Shown here: in pieces, positions 17,250-25,819 of the stretch
Position numbering within the stretch: the first letter of the stretch is position 1
How the letters are laid out: every line of letters begins with the position of its first letter
Origin: Mangrovimicrobium sp048323675
GTDB taxonomy: Bacteria > Pseudomonadota > Gammaproteobacteria > Pseudomonadales > Halieaceae
NCBI RefSeq assembly: GCF_048323675.1
Contig: NZ_JBLWFK010000002.1
Coordinates: forward strand, 124,001 to 188,000
Reading direction: 5' to 3'
DNA: 64,000 bases
Made by a program: the position numbers and the translations under genes
The notes under the pieces: generated by a model
Seen by the model: the letters and a program-made list of their open reading frames with translations, nothing else
Told to the model about the DNA's origin: nothing
The model's database searches: none

Positions 17250-18602
17250 ATGACCATCGATCCCTTCGTGCTGGCGCGCATCCAGTTCGCCGCCAACATC
17301 AGTTTCCACATCCTCTTCCCGGCCATCTCCATCGGCCTGGCCTGGCTGCTGCTCTACTTCCGCTGGCGCTACACCCGCAGCGGCGACAAGGCCTGGGAGT
17401 ACGCCTATTTCTTCTGGGTGAAGATTTTCGCCCTGACCTTCGCCATGGGCGTGGTCTCGGGCATCACCATGAGCTTCCAGTTCGGCACCAACTGGCCGGG
17501 CTTCATGGCCAAAGCCGGTAATGTCGCCGGGCCATTGCTCGGCTACGAGGTGCTCAGCGCCTTTTTCCTCGAGGCCTCCTTCCTCGGCATCATGCTCTTC
17601 GGCAAGGACCGGGTGTCCAACCGCATGCACATGACCAGCACCTTCCTGGTCGCCTTCGGCACCACGCTCTCGGCCTTCTGGATCCTCAGCCTGAACTCCT
17701 GGATGCAGACCCCCGCGGGCTACCGCATCGAGGACGGCGTGGTGATGGTGAACAGCTGGTGGGAGGTGATCTTCAATCCGTCCTTCCCCTACCGCATGGC
17801 GCACATGCTGGCGGCCTCGCTGCTCACCAGCGCCTTCCTGATCGCCGGGGTCAGCGCCTGGCGGGCGCTGAAGAATGTCGACGGTCCCGCCACCTGGAAG
17901 GTGATGCGCACCGGCGTCGTGCTGGCGGCGGTGATGGCGCCGCTGCAGATCTTCATCGGCGACCTGCACGGCCTGAACACCCTGGAGCACCAGCCGGCCA
18001 AGGTCGCCGCGATGGAAGCGGTGTGGGAGACCGAGCAGGGCGCGCCGTTTACCGCGATAGCCTTTCCCGACGAGGCCACGCGCACTAACCGTTTCGCGGT
18101 GGAAATCCCCTACGCCGCCAGCCTCATCCTCACCCACGAGGCGCAAGGCGAGGTGCTGGGCCTGAACGAATTCGAGGGCAAACACCCGCCGGTGGCGGTG
18201 GTGTTCTGGTCCTTCCGGGTGATGCTGGCGATGGGCGTGCTGATGCTGCTGGTCGGCTGGTGGGCCGCCTGGGAGATGCGCGGCAAACGCCCGGCGGGGC
18301 GGCCGCTGCTGCGGGCGCTGTCCTGGATGACCTTTTCCGGCTGGGTGGCGGTGCTCGCCGGCTGGTATGTCACCGAGATCGGCCGCCAGCCGTGGATTGT
18401 CGACGGGGTGCTGACGGTCAGGGACGTGGTGGCCGACCACAGCAGCGCGACCATGGCCGGCACCCTGTTCGGCTACGTGCTGCTCTACCTGTTCCTGCTG
18501 GCGTCCTATATCGGCGCGCTGCGCTACCTGTCCACCAAACCGGCGGCGTCGCTGGCCCTCGGGCCGGTGGCATTCGCCACCACCAAGACTGCGGAGGCCT
18601 GA
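17250..18602 (+). CDS. cydA: Cytochrome bd ubiquinol oxidase subunit I (CIO/short-Q-loop type)
   Basis: A 450-residue integral membrane subunit carrying hemes b558, b595 and d. Visible family motifs include QFAANISFHILFPAISIG (first helix with the heme His), SGITMSFQFGTNW, LEASFLGIMLFG, APLQIFIGDLHG and GWYVTEIGRQPW. The length and short periplasmic Q-loop match the cyanide-insensitive (CioA) branch, whose members generally resist sulfide and cyanide. ATG 17250 is chosen because AAGGAG lies 5 bases upstream; a GTG at 17244 overlaps that site. It is driven by a sigma-54 promoter beside a FisR-type regulator, so it is likely induced when persulfide accumulates and keeps respiration going under sulfide. 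Confidence 0.95.
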   Translation: MTIDPFVLARIQFAANISFHILFPAISIGLAWLLLYFRWRYTRSGDKAWEYAYFFWVKIFALTFAMGVVSGITMSFQFGTNWPGFMAKAGNVAGPLLGYEVLSAFFLEASFLGIMLFGKDRVSNRMHMTSTFLVAFGTTLSAFWILSLNSWMQTPAGYRIEDGVVMVNSWWEVIFNPSFPYRMAHMLAASLLTSAFLIAGVSAWRALKNVDGPATWKVMRTGVVLAAVMAPLQIFIGDLHGLNTLEHQPAKVAAMEAVWETEQGAPFTAIAFPDEATRTNRFAVEIPYAASLILTHEAQGEVLGLNEFEGKHPPVAVVFWSFRVMLAMGVLMLLVGWWAAWEMRGKRPAGRPLLRALSWMTFSGWVAVLAGWYVTEIGRQPWIVDGVLTVRDVVADHSSATMAGTLFGYVLLYLFLLASYIGALRYLSTKPAASLALGPVAFATTKTAEA

Positions 18603-18605
18603 GCC

Positions 18606-19598
18606 ATGGACTACTGGTTACCGATTATCTACATGGCGGCCATGGGCCTGGCCCTGCTGATCTACGTCATCCTCGACGGCTACGACCTCGGCGTGGGCAT
18701 GCTGCTGCCGCTGGCGGAGGAGGACGAGAAGGACGTGATGGTGGCGTCCATCGGCCCCTTCTGGGACGCCAACGAAACCTGGATCGTGCTCGGCGTCGGC
18801 ATCCTGCTGATCGCCTTCCCGCTGGCCCACGGCATCGTGCTCACCAGCCTCTACCTGCCGGTGACCATCATGCTGATGGGGCTGATCCTGCGCGGGGTGG
18901 CCTTCGACCTGCGGGTGAAGGCGGGGGACCACCACCGGGGGCGCTGGAACCGGGCGTTCTTCCTCGGTTCGCTGATTGCCTCGGCGGCCCAGGGCTGGAT
19001 GCTGGGGGCCTACGTCACCGGCCTGCAGACCACCCCGACCAGCCTGCTGTTCGCGGTGCTGATCGCCCTGACCCTGCCGGCGCTCTACCTGGTACTGGGC
19101 TGCGGCTGGCTGGTGATCAAGACCGAGGGCGTGCTGCAGCGCAAGACCCTCGGCTGGGCGCGGGTGGCGGTGTGGCCGATGGGGCTGGGCCTGCTGCTGG
19201 TGTCCATCGCCACGCCGCTGGTCAGCGCCAGCATCGCGCAGAAGTGGTTCAGCTGGCCCGGCTTCCTCTACCTGGCGCCGATCCCGCTGGTCTGCGCGCT
19301 GGCCTTCGCCGCCATCCTGCTGATGCTGCGGCGCGACGGCTGGGCGGCCGGCAGCCGCAGCTGGTGGCTCTACGGGGCGGTGGTGCTGATCTGCGTGATG
19401 GCCAGCATCGGCCTCGGCTACAGCCTGTTCCCCCACGTCATCATCGACCGCATGACCATCTGGGAGGCGGCGGCCGCCACGGATTCGCTGCTGTTCACCC
19501 TGTTCGGGGTGGTGCTGACGCTGCCGGTGATTATCGTCTATACCATATTCGTGTACCGGATCTTCCACGGCAAGGCGACGGCCCTGAGCTACGAGTAG
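18606..19598 (+). CDS. cydB: Cytochrome bd ubiquinol oxidase subunit II
   Basis: A 330-residue multi-helix membrane subunit paired with CydA, with the typical start YWLPIIYMAAMGLALLIYVI-LDGYDLGVGML and the GPFWDANETWIV motif. It lies 3 bp after the cydA stop, so the two are translationally linked. No small CydX-type gene is obvious after it. Together the subunits oxidise quinol and reduce oxygen to water without proton pumping. Confidence 0.95.
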   Translation: MDYWLPIIYMAAMGLALLIYVILDGYDLGVGMLLPLAEEDEKDVMVASIGPFWDANETWIVLGVGILLIAFPLAHGIVLTSLYLPVTIMLMGLILRGVAFDLRVKAGDHHRGRWNRAFFLGSLIASAAQGWMLGAYVTGLQTTPTSLLFAVLIALTLPALYLVLGCGWLVIKTEGVLQRKTLGWARVAVWPMGLGLLLVSIATPLVSASIAQKWFSWPGFLYLAPIPLVCALAFAAILLMLRRDGWAAGSRSWWLYGAVVLICVMASIGLGYSLFPHVIIDRMTIWEAAAATDSLLFTLFGVVLTLPVIIVYTIFVYRIFHGKATALSYE

Positions 19599-19613
19599 CA
19601 TTGCTCCGCGCCC

Positions 19614-19648
19614 TGCCAGATTTGGCAATTGATCTGTCAAATCTGGCG
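19614..19648 (+). terminator. Hairpin after cydB (possible terminator)
   Basis: GCCAGATTTG (19615-19624) and CAAATCTGGC (19638-19647) form a perfect 10-bp inverted repeat just past the cydB stop. There is no T-run behind it, so intrinsic termination is uncertain; it could also stabilise the cydAB transcript. Confidence 0.5.
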
Positions 19649-19692
19649 GGGCAGGGGCTTCCCGAGAGCATGCTACTTCCTGCGCTCTAGGT

Positions 19693-19709
19693 AAATATTA
19701 ATTAAAAAC
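19693..19709. promoter_or_regulatory. Second copy of the AT-rich motif
   Basis: AAATATTAATTAAAAAC lies about 26 bp before the -24 element of the dioxygenase promoter and matches the motif upstream of the cydAB promoter. It is a candidate activator or bending site. Confidence 0.4.
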
Positions 19710-19734
19710 AGTTAGTTACGAAGAAAACCAAAAC

Positions 19735-19750
19735 TGGCACGAAAAACGCA
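19735..19750 (+). promoter_or_regulatory. Sigma-54 promoter of the sulfide-oxidation operon
   Basis: TGGCACGAAAAACGCA has the full -24 block (TGGCACG) and a GC at the right distance: GG at 19736-19737 and GC at 19748-19749, with 10 bases between. The -12 block is weaker (ACGC rather than TTGC). It lies 82 bp before the persulfide dioxygenase start. Confidence 0.78.
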
Positions 19751-19831
19751 ATACAAGCAAGAGAGTCGTAATGCCAACGCTGCCACGCCCGGTGACTGAC
19801 CGTGCGCCGTCGTTATCAAGAGGAACCAGAC

Positions 19832-20725
19832 ATGGCCGACATTCCCTTCGCGGTTGACCTGACCAGCAAGCCGGAAGTGATCCCGTTCTTTGACGAGGAC
19901 ACCAACACCTTTTCCTACGTGGTCCGGGACCCGGCCTCCAGCGCCTGCGCGGTGGTGGATTCGGTGATGGAGATCGACTACGCCGCGGGCCGCCTGAGCC
20001 TGGCCGGCGCGGACAAGATCATCGACTACATCCGCCAGCACAAGCTGGAGCTGCAGTGGCACATCGAGACCCACGTCCACGCCGACCACCTGTCCGCCGC
20101 GCCCTACATCCAGGAAAAACTCGGCGGCAAAATCGGCATTGGCGAGCACATCGTCACCGTGCAGGAGACCTTCGGCAAGATCTTCAACGCCGGCACGGAA
20201 TTCGCCCGCGACGGCTCCCAGTTCGACCACCTGTTCACCGACGGCGAGCAGTACATGATCGGCAGCCTGGTCTGCCATGCCCTCTACACCCCGGGGCATA
20301 CCCCGGCCTGTATGAGCCACGTGATCGGCGATGCCTGTTTTGTCGGCGACACCCTGTTCATGCCCGACGGCGGCACCGCCCGGGCGGACTTCCCCGGCGG
20401 CGACGCCGGCGTCCTCTACCAGTCGATCCAGCGGCTGCTTTCCCTGCCGGAAGCCACCCGCCTGTTCATGTGCCACGACTACATGCCCAACGGCCGCGAG
20501 GTGGAGTACGAGACGACGGTCGCCGCGGAGAAAGCGACCAACGTGCACGTGCACACCGGGGTCAGCGAGGCGGATTTCGTCGCCATGCGCGAGGCCCGCG
20601 ACGCCACCCTTGGCATGCCCCGGCTGATCCTGCCCTCGCTGCAGGTGAACATGCGCGCCGGCCACCTGCCGGAGCCGGAAGGCAACGATGTGGTCTACCT
20701 GAAACTGCCGATCAACCTGCTGTAA
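19832..20725 (+). CDS. Persulfide dioxygenase, metallo-beta-lactamase fold (ETHE1/Blh type)
   Basis: A 297-residue metallo-beta-lactamase-fold enzyme with THVHADHLSA (His81, His83, Asp85, His86), the later TPGHTPACMSHVIGDACFVGDTLF and the downstream MCHDY histidine, the non-heme iron site of persulfide dioxygenases. It should oxidise glutathione persulfide to sulfite. ATG 19832 is preceded by AAGAGGAA at the right spacing; the longer frame adds only ten poorly conserved residues. It is first in an operon with SQR, SulP, OsmC and sulfur-transport genes, behind a sigma-54 promoter. The length is that of the bacterial Blh-like subgroup. Confidence 0.93.
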   Translation: MADIPFAVDLTSKPEVIPFFDEDTNTFSYVVRDPASSACAVVDSVMEIDYAAGRLSLAGADKIIDYIRQHKLELQWHIETHVHADHLSAAPYIQEKLGGKIGIGEHIVTVQETFGKIFNAGTEFARDGSQFDHLFTDGEQYMIGSLVCHALYTPGHTPACMSHVIGDACFVGDTLFMPDGGTARADFPGGDAGVLYQSIQRLLSLPEATRLFMCHDYMPNGREVEYETTVAAEKATNVHVHTGVSEADFVAMREARDATLGMPRLILPSLQVNMRAGHLPEPEGNDVVYLKLPINLL

Positions 20726-20735
20726 GGAGCGCGCG

Positions 20736-22400
20736 ATGGATATCAAACGACTCGACGAAACCCTGTCCGTCGCCGGCCAGATCAGCCCCGACGATGTCAT
20801 CGAACTGGCGAAGCAGGGCATCAAAACCCTGATCTGCAACCGGCCCGACGGGGAGGGCGGCGACCAGCCCGGCTTCCAGGAAATCGCCCGCGCCGCGCAG
20901 GCGCTGGGTATCACCTGTCACTACCTGCCGGTGGTTTCCGGCAAGGTCCAGGATGCAGAGGCGGAGCAGTTCGGCCAGTTGCTGGAGGCGGCGGAAGGGC
21001 AGGTGCTCGCCTACTGCCGCAGCGGCATGCGCTCGACCAGCCTGTGGGCCCTGTATGAAGGCCGCCGCAAGCCGGTGGCGGATATCGCCAGCGCGGCGCG
21101 CAGGGCGGGTTACGACATGAGCGGCATCGCGGCGCGGATCAGCGGCCAGGCCGCCGGCAGCGCCGAGCAGCTGGCCAGCTACGACGTGCTGATCGTCGGC
21201 GGCGGCGCGGCGGGCATCGCCACCGCGGCGAGCCTGCGCAAGCGCGACGAATACCTGTCCATCGGCATCATCGACCCGGCGGACGTGCACTACTACCAGC
21301 CGGGCTGGACGCTGGTCGGCGCCGGGGTGTTCAAGCCCCAGGAAACCGCCCGCACCCTGGCTTCGCTGATTCCCCGCGGGGTGGACTGGATCAAGGCCGC
21401 GGTGGCGGCCTTCGACCCGGAACGCAACGTGGTGGTGCTCGAGGGCTGCCGCCTGATCGGCTATCGCCGGCTGGTGGTGGCACCGGGGCTGAAGCTCAAC
21501 TGGGAGGGCGTCGAGGGGCTGACCGAGACCCTCGGCCAGAACGGCGTGACCTCCAACTACCGCTTCGACCTGGCGCCCTATACCTGGCAGCTGGTGCAGA
21601 ACCTGCAGAGCGGCCGCGCCCTGTTTACCCAGCCGCCGATGCCGATCAAGTGCGCCGGCGCGCCGCAGAAGGCGATGTACCTCTCCGCGGATTACTGGCT
21701 GCGCCAGGGCCGGCTGGCGAATATCGACATCGGCTTCTACAACGCCGGGGCGGTGCTGTTCGGCGTGCCGGACTACGTGCCGGCGCTGATGCAGTACGTG
21801 GAAAAATACGACGCCAAGCTCAACTTCAACCACCGCCTGGTGAGAATCGACGGCCCCGGCCGCAAAGCCTGGTTCGAGGCCCCGGCGGGTGAGGGCGAGG
21901 TGCAGACCGTGGAGCGCGAGTTCGACATGATCCATGTCGTACCGCCCCAGGTGGCGCCGGACTTCATCCGCGCCAGCACGCTGGCGGATGCCGCCGGCTG
22001 GGTGGACGTGGACCAGAACACCCTGCGCCACAAGCAGTTCGACAACATCTGGTCGCTGGGCGACGTGACCAACGCGCCCAACGCCAAGACCGCCGCGGCC
22101 GCCCGCAAGCAGGCGCCGGTGGTGGCCAACAACATCATGGCGGACATGGGCCGCGGCGGCGTCGCCCACTACGACGGCTACGGCTCCTGCCCGCTGACGG
22201 TGGAGCGCGGCAAGATCGTGCTCGCCGAGTTCGGCTACGGCGGCAAGCTGCTGCCGAGTTTCCCGCGCTGGATTCTCGACGGCACCAGGCCGACCCGTAT
22301 GGCCTGGCTGATGAAAGAGAAAATCCTGCCGCCGCTGTACTGGCAGGGCATGCTGCGCGGCCGCGAGTGGCTGGCGCAGCCGGTGATCGGGGAAGACTGA
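20736..22400 (+). CDS. Sulfurtransferase-like (DUF442) domain fused to sulfide:quinone oxidoreductase
   Basis: A 554-residue fusion. Residues 1-130 form a DUF442/TIGR01244-type domain with the Cys loop AYCRSGMRSTS (Cys94), implicated in sulfur transfer or phosphatase-like chemistry. Residues 145-554 form an FAD-dependent SQR: VLIVGGGAAGIATA, then YYQPGWTLVGAGVF, PIKCAGAPQKAMYLSADYW with the redox Cys306, and a C-terminal YGSCPLTVERGKIVLAEFGYGG tail. Where type II SQRs such as human SQOR have GDC, this protein has GDVTNAPNAKTAAA, so the usual second redox Cys is absent at that point. It oxidises sulfide to persulfide and passes electrons to quinone, upstream of the dioxygenase in the pathway. 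It lies 10 bp after the dioxygenase gene with a TAAGGAG site. Confidence 0.9.
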   Translation: MDIKRLDETLSVAGQISPDDVIELAKQGIKTLICNRPDGEGGDQPGFQEIARAAQALGITCHYLPVVSGKVQDAEAEQFGQLLEAAEGQVLAYCRSGMRSTSLWALYEGRRKPVADIASAARRAGYDMSGIAARISGQAAGSAEQLASYDVLIVGGGAAGIATAASLRKRDEYLSIGIIDPADVHYYQPGWTLVGAGVFKPQETARTLASLIPRGVDWIKAAVAAFDPERNVVVLEGCRLIGYRRLVVAPGLKLNWEGVEGLTETLGQNGVTSNYRFDLAPYTWQLVQNLQSGRALFTQPPMPIKCAGAPQKAMYLSADYWLRQGRLANIDIGFYNAGAVLFGVPDYVPALMQYVEKYDAKLNFNHRLVRIDGPGRKAWFEAPAGEGEVQTVEREFDMIHVVPPQVAPDFIRASTLADAAGWVDVDQNTLRHKQFDNIWSLGDVTNAPNAKTAAAARKQAPVVANNIMADMGRGGVAHYDGYGSCPLTVERGKIVLAEFGYGGKLLPSFPRWILDGTRPTRMAWLMKEKILPPLYWQGMLRGREWLAQPVIGED

Positions 22401-22401
22401 A

Positions 22402-24159
22402 TTGGACAAGCTGCAACGCTACCTGCCCATCCTGGCCTGGGGGCGGGAGTACAACCGCACCCTGCTGGCCAGCGACCTGCTGGCGGCGGTGATCGTCACC
22501 ATCATGCTGATCCCGCAGTCGCTGGCCTATGCCCTGCTGGCGGGCCTGCCCGTGGAGATGGGCCTCTATGCCAGTATCCTGCCGCTGGTCGCCTACGGCA
22601 TTTTCGGCAGCAGCCGCAGCCTCTCGGTGGGCCCGGTGGCGGTGGTCTCGCTGATGACCGCGACCGCCGCGGGGCAGGTGGCCGAAGCCGGCAGCGTCGG
22701 CTACATCGAGGCGGCGTTGCTGATGGCGCTGATGTCCGGCGCCTTCCTGCTGCTGATGGGCGTGTTGCGCATGGGCTTCCTCGCCAACTTCCTGTCGCAC
22801 CCGGTGATCGCCGGGTTCATCACCGCCTCCGGCCTGATCATCGCGGTCAGCCAGCTGAAGCACCTGTTCGGCGTGCACGCCCACGGCGACAACCTGCTGG
22901 AACTGCTGCTCAGCCTCGCCGGGCAGGTGGGCGCGATGAACCCGATCACCTTCGTGCTCGGCGTCACCGTGCTGGTGTTCCTGTTCTGGGTGCGCACTGG
23001 CCTGCAGCCCCTGCTGGTGCGCCTCGGCCTGAAGGAATACCCGGCGACACTGCTGGCCAAGACCGGGCCGGTGATCGGGGTGGTGATCACCAGCGTGATC
23101 GCCTGGGCCTTCGGCCTGGGCGAGCGCGGCGTGGCGCTGGTCGGCGATGTTCCCAGCGGCCTGCCGGAGCTGGCCCTGCCGGCCCTGTCCCACAGCGACT
23201 GGAAGGAGCTGGCGATTTCCGCGGTGTTCATCTCCATCATCGGTTTTGTCGAGTCGGTGTCGGTGGGCCACACGCTGGCTGCCAAGAAACGCCAGAAAAT
23301 CTCCCCGGACCAGGAGCTGATCGGCCTCGGCGCCGCGAATATCGCCGCCTCGGTCAGCGGCGGCTACCCGGTCACCGGCGGCTTCGCCCGCTCGGTGGTC
23401 AATTTTGATGCCGGCGCCGAGACGCCCGCGGCGGGCATGTTCACCGCGGTGGGTATCGCGGTAACCGCGCTGCTGTTCACGCCTTACCTGGCCTTCCTGC
23501 CGCAGGCCACGCTGGCCGCCACCATCATCGTGGCGGTGCTCTCGCTGATCGACCTGTCGATCCTCAAGCGCACCTGGCAGTACGGCAAGTCCGAGTTCGT
23601 GGCGGTGGCGACCACCATGGTGGCCACGCTCACCCTGGGGGTGGAAACCGGGGTCGCCTGCGGCGTGCTGGCCTCGCTGGCCCTGCACCTGTACAAGACC
23701 TCGCGGCCGCACATGGCGGTGGTGGGGGAGGTGCCCGGCACCGAGCACTTCCGCAATATCGACCGCCACCAGGTGCAGACCCACGACACCATCCTCTCCC
23801 TGCGGGTGGACGAGAGCCTGTACTTCGCCAACGCCAGCTATATCGAGGACCGCCTCTACGAACTGCTGGCGCAGCGGCCCGCGGTGCGCGACGTGATCCT
23901 CATGTGCACCGCGGTGAACGAGATAGACCTCAGCGCGCTGGAGACCCTGGAGTCGATCAACCAGCGGCTGGAGAGCAGCGACATGCGCTTCCACCTCTCC
24001 GAGGTGAAGGGGCCGGTGATGGACACCCTGAAGCGCACCCATTTCCTCGACCACCTGAGCGGCGAGGTCTGGCTGACCCAGCACCAGGCGGTGGCATCCA
24101 TTCTGGGCGCGGGGGAGAATACTCCCGCCGCGGCCGGTAATGGCGCCGCGTCGAACTGA
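22402..24159 (+). CDS. SulP-family anion permease with STAS domain
   Basis: A 585-residue membrane transporter of the SulP/SLC26 family. The first segment AAVIVTIMLIPQSLAYALLAGLP, the GSSRSLSVGPVAVVSLM motif and the conserved NIAASVSGGYPVTGGFARSVVN region are clear, with a C-terminal STAS domain from about residue 450. The start is TTG at 22402, one base after the preceding stop, with GGGGAAG overlapping the end of the SQR gene. In this operon it probably moves sulfate, sulfite or thiosulfate produced by sulfide oxidation; the direction and ion are inferred. Confidence 0.92.
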   Translation: MDKLQRYLPILAWGREYNRTLLASDLLAAVIVTIMLIPQSLAYALLAGLPVEMGLYASILPLVAYGIFGSSRSLSVGPVAVVSLMTATAAGQVAEAGSVGYIEAALLMALMSGAFLLLMGVLRMGFLANFLSHPVIAGFITASGLIIAVSQLKHLFGVHAHGDNLLELLLSLAGQVGAMNPITFVLGVTVLVFLFWVRTGLQPLLVRLGLKEYPATLLAKTGPVIGVVITSVIAWAFGLGERGVALVGDVPSGLPELALPALSHSDWKELAISAVFISIIGFVESVSVGHTLAAKKRQKISPDQELIGLGAANIAASVSGGYPVTGGFARSVVNFDAGAETPAAGMFTAVGIAVTALLFTPYLAFLPQATLAATIIVAVLSLIDLSILKRTWQYGKSEFVAVATTMVATLTLGVETGVACGVLASLALHLYKTSRPHMAVVGEVPGTEHFRNIDRHQVQTHDTILSLRVDESLYFANASYIEDRLYELLAQRPAVRDVILMCTAVNEIDLSALETLESINQRLESSDMRFHLSEVKGPVMDTLKRTHFLDHLSGEVWLTQHQAVASILGAGENTPAAAGNGAASN

Positions 24160-24186
24160 CCCCAACCTGAGCAAGGATCGAATCCC

Positions 24187-24621
24187 ATGGAAGAATTGCC
24201 CCACACCTACAGCGTCGCGGTCTGCGCGAGCCCCGAAGAACCGGTGTGCGTTACCGCCGAAGATGTGCCGGAACTGGTGGTCGCGCCGCCGAAGCAGTTC
24301 GGCGGCAGCGGCGACCAGTGGTCGCCGGAAGAACTGCAGATGAGCGCGCTGGCCAGCTGCTTCGTGATGTCCTTCCGGGCCATTGCCAAGTACAACGAGC
24401 TCGACTGGTCGAAGCTGCAGGTCGCCGCGGACGGCCAGCTGGACAAGGTCGAGCGCAAGATGAAGTTCACCGCCATGACCCTCACCGCCCAGCTGACGAT
24501 CGGCGCGGAGGAAGATGCGGACAAGGCCAGGCGCCTGCTGCAGAAGTCGGAAGAGAGCTGTTTTATTTCCAATTCGCTGAACTGCGAGGTGCACCTCGAC
24601 AGCGAAGTGATCAGCGGTTGA
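24187..24621 (+). CDS. OsmC/Ohr-family protein
   Basis: A 144-residue OsmC-fold protein. The segment PKQFGGSGDQWSPEELQMSALASCFVMSF contains the first conserved Cys, and SEESCFISNSLNCEV the second, the redox pair typical of the family. Members reduce organic hydroperoxides or handle persulfides. Its place in a sulfide/persulfide operon suggests sulfane-sulfur or thiol-peroxide detoxification. AAGGATCG precedes the ATG. The substrate is not known. Confidence 0.88.
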   Translation: MEELPHTYSVAVCASPEEPVCVTAEDVPELVVAPPKQFGGSGDQWSPEELQMSALASCFVMSFRAIAKYNELDWSKLQVAADGQLDKVERKMKFTAMTLTAQLTIGAEEDADKARRLLQKSEESCFISNSLNCEVHLDSEVISG

Positions 24622-24637
24622 TTGGCGGGAGGCCAGC

Positions 24638-25075
24638 ATGACCATCGTTAACTTCACGCCGGGTGCGGCGCTGCTCGGCGGCGCCCTGATCGGCCTCGCC
24701 GCGGCGCTGCTGCTGTGGCTCAACGGCCGCATCGCCGGTATCTCCGGCATCGCCGGCGGCGTCATCTACCCGATAAAAGGGGATCTCGGCTGGCGTGTCC
24801 TGTTCGTGCTGGGCCTGGTCCTCGGCGGCTTCCTCTACCAGTGGCTGGGGGCGGGCGCCGGCGTCGCGCATATCGAACCCGTGGTCGGCACGCCCCTGCT
24901 GGTCCTCGGCGGCCTGCTGGTGGGTGTCGGCGCCACCGTCGGTTACGGCTGCACCAGCGGCCACGGCATCTGCGGCCTGGCCCGCGGCAGCCAGCGTTCG
25001 CTGGTCGCCACGCTGACCTTCATGCTGACGGCGTTTATCACGGTCTTCGTGGTTCGCCACCTGGTGGGGGGCTGA
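24638..25075 (+). CDS. YeeE/YedE-type sulfur-compound transporter, half 1
   Basis: A 145-residue membrane protein with four hydrophobic segments. The glycine-rich motif GGLLVGVGATVGYGCTSGHGICGLARGSQRS contains the conserved cysteines of YeeE/YedE proteins, which take up thiosulfate or related sulfur compounds. It is short, as in the two-subunit PmpA/PmpB-type systems, and is followed 6 bp later by the partner gene. Confidence 0.88.
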   Translation: MTIVNFTPGAALLGGALIGLAAALLLWLNGRIAGISGIAGGVIYPIKGDLGWRVLFVLGLVLGGFLYQWLGAGAGVAHIEPVVGTPLLVLGGLLVGVGATVGYGCTSGHGICGLARGSQRSLVATLTFMLTAFITVFVVRHLVGG

Positions 25076-25081
25076 TCGACC

Positions 25082-25510
25082 ATGCATCCGCTTCCGCAAC
25101 TGATTGTCGCCCTGCTGGCCGGTGTCCTGATGGGCCTGGGCCTGTCCGTGGCGCAGATGATCGACCCGGCCAAGGTGGTCAATTTCCTCGATGTCTTCGG
25201 CACCTGGGATCCCTCCCTGGCCTTCGTGATGGGCGGTGGCCTGGCGGTCAACGGGCTGGCCACCTGGTTCATCCTGAAGCAGCCCAAGCCGGCCTTCGCG
25301 CAGCATTTCCAGTTGCCGCCGTTGACTGCGGTCGATCCCAGGATTGTTCTGGGTGGGGCGGTGTTCGGGATTGGCTGGGGGCTGGCGGGGTATTGTCCGG
25401 GGCCGATGATTGTCTCTCTGAGTTTTGCCGACAGTGCCATTGTGACGGTGGTTGGCAGTTACCTGGTGGGGACCTTTGTTACCAGGTGGTGGTTGTCCAA
25501 GGCTTCCTAG
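25082..25510 (+). CDS. YeeE/YedE-type sulfur-compound transporter, half 2 (DUF6691-like)
   Basis: A 142-residue membrane protein with an SVAQMIDPAKVVNFLDVFGTWDPSLAFVMGGG motif and GIGWGLAGYCPGPMIV containing the conserved Cys. This is the second half of split YeeE/YedE transporters (PmpB-like). It is the last gene of the sulfide operon; structured repeats follow it. Confidence 0.88.
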   Translation: MHPLPQLIVALLAGVLMGLGLSVAQMIDPAKVVNFLDVFGTWDPSLAFVMGGGLAVNGLATWFILKQPKPAFAQHFQLPPLTAVDPRIVLGGAVFGIGWGLAGYCPGPMIVSLSFADSAIVTVVGSYLVGTFVTRWWLSKAS

Positions 25511-25557
25511 CTGGAGTTTTGTCCTGATGACGGGGCAGGGAGCGAACTCCTGGGGTT

Positions 25558-25629
25558 GGCGTTCTTGTGCCGCGCGCGATCCAGCATGTCCCCATGGTAT
25601 GGCGTTCTTGCGCCGCGCGCGATCCAGCA
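25558..25629 (+). repeat. Direct repeat, two 29-bp copies
   Basis: The block from GGCGTTCTTG to GCGATCCAGCA occurs at 25558-25586 and 25601-25629 with a single mismatch, 43 bp apart. The second copy runs into the outer arm of the nested hairpin that follows. Confidence 0.8.
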
Positions 25630-25723
25630 CATCCCCGCCGGGACACGCCAAAAAGCGCACATCCATGTGCAGGCTCGGGTGGCGACGTCCTGTCGCCACA
25701 CGGTCCCGGCGGGGATGTGCTGG
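25624..25723. repeat. Nested inverted-repeat structure (three-way, about 100 nt)
   Basis: Perfect 21-bp arms at 25624-25644 and 25703-25723 enclose two smaller hairpins: GCACAT-CC-ATGTGC (25657-25670) and GTGGCGAC-GTCCT-GTCGCCAC (25679-25699). No coding frame is credible. It could be a non-autonomous mobile element or a structured RNA/terminator region after the sulfide operon. Confidence 0.75.
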
Positions 25724-25750
25724 CTCGCACGCTACCCGTGGAGTGAGAGA

Positions 25751-25819
25751 TTCAAACCCGCAGGGCTCCCGCGTCGAGTCAAAACGCCTTCGAGTAAGCG
25801 GGAGCCCTGCGGGTTTGAA
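25751..25819. repeat. 22-bp perfect inverted repeat
   Basis: TTCAAACCCGCAGGGCTCCC plus GC at 25751-25772 is exactly reverse-complemented at 25798-25819, with a 25-nt loop. There is no T-run, so it is not a standard terminator. It lies between the convergent sulfide operon and lpxH. Confidence 0.8.

Noticed and set aside
19614..19648. Strong intrinsic terminator after cydB
   Set aside because: The 10-bp stem is perfect but no T-run follows, so it is kept only as a low-confidence hairpin.
22135..24765. 876-codon minus-strand frame opposite SulP/OsmC
   Set aside because: Arg/His/Gln-rich shadow translation; the plus strand carries well-defined SulP and OsmC proteins.
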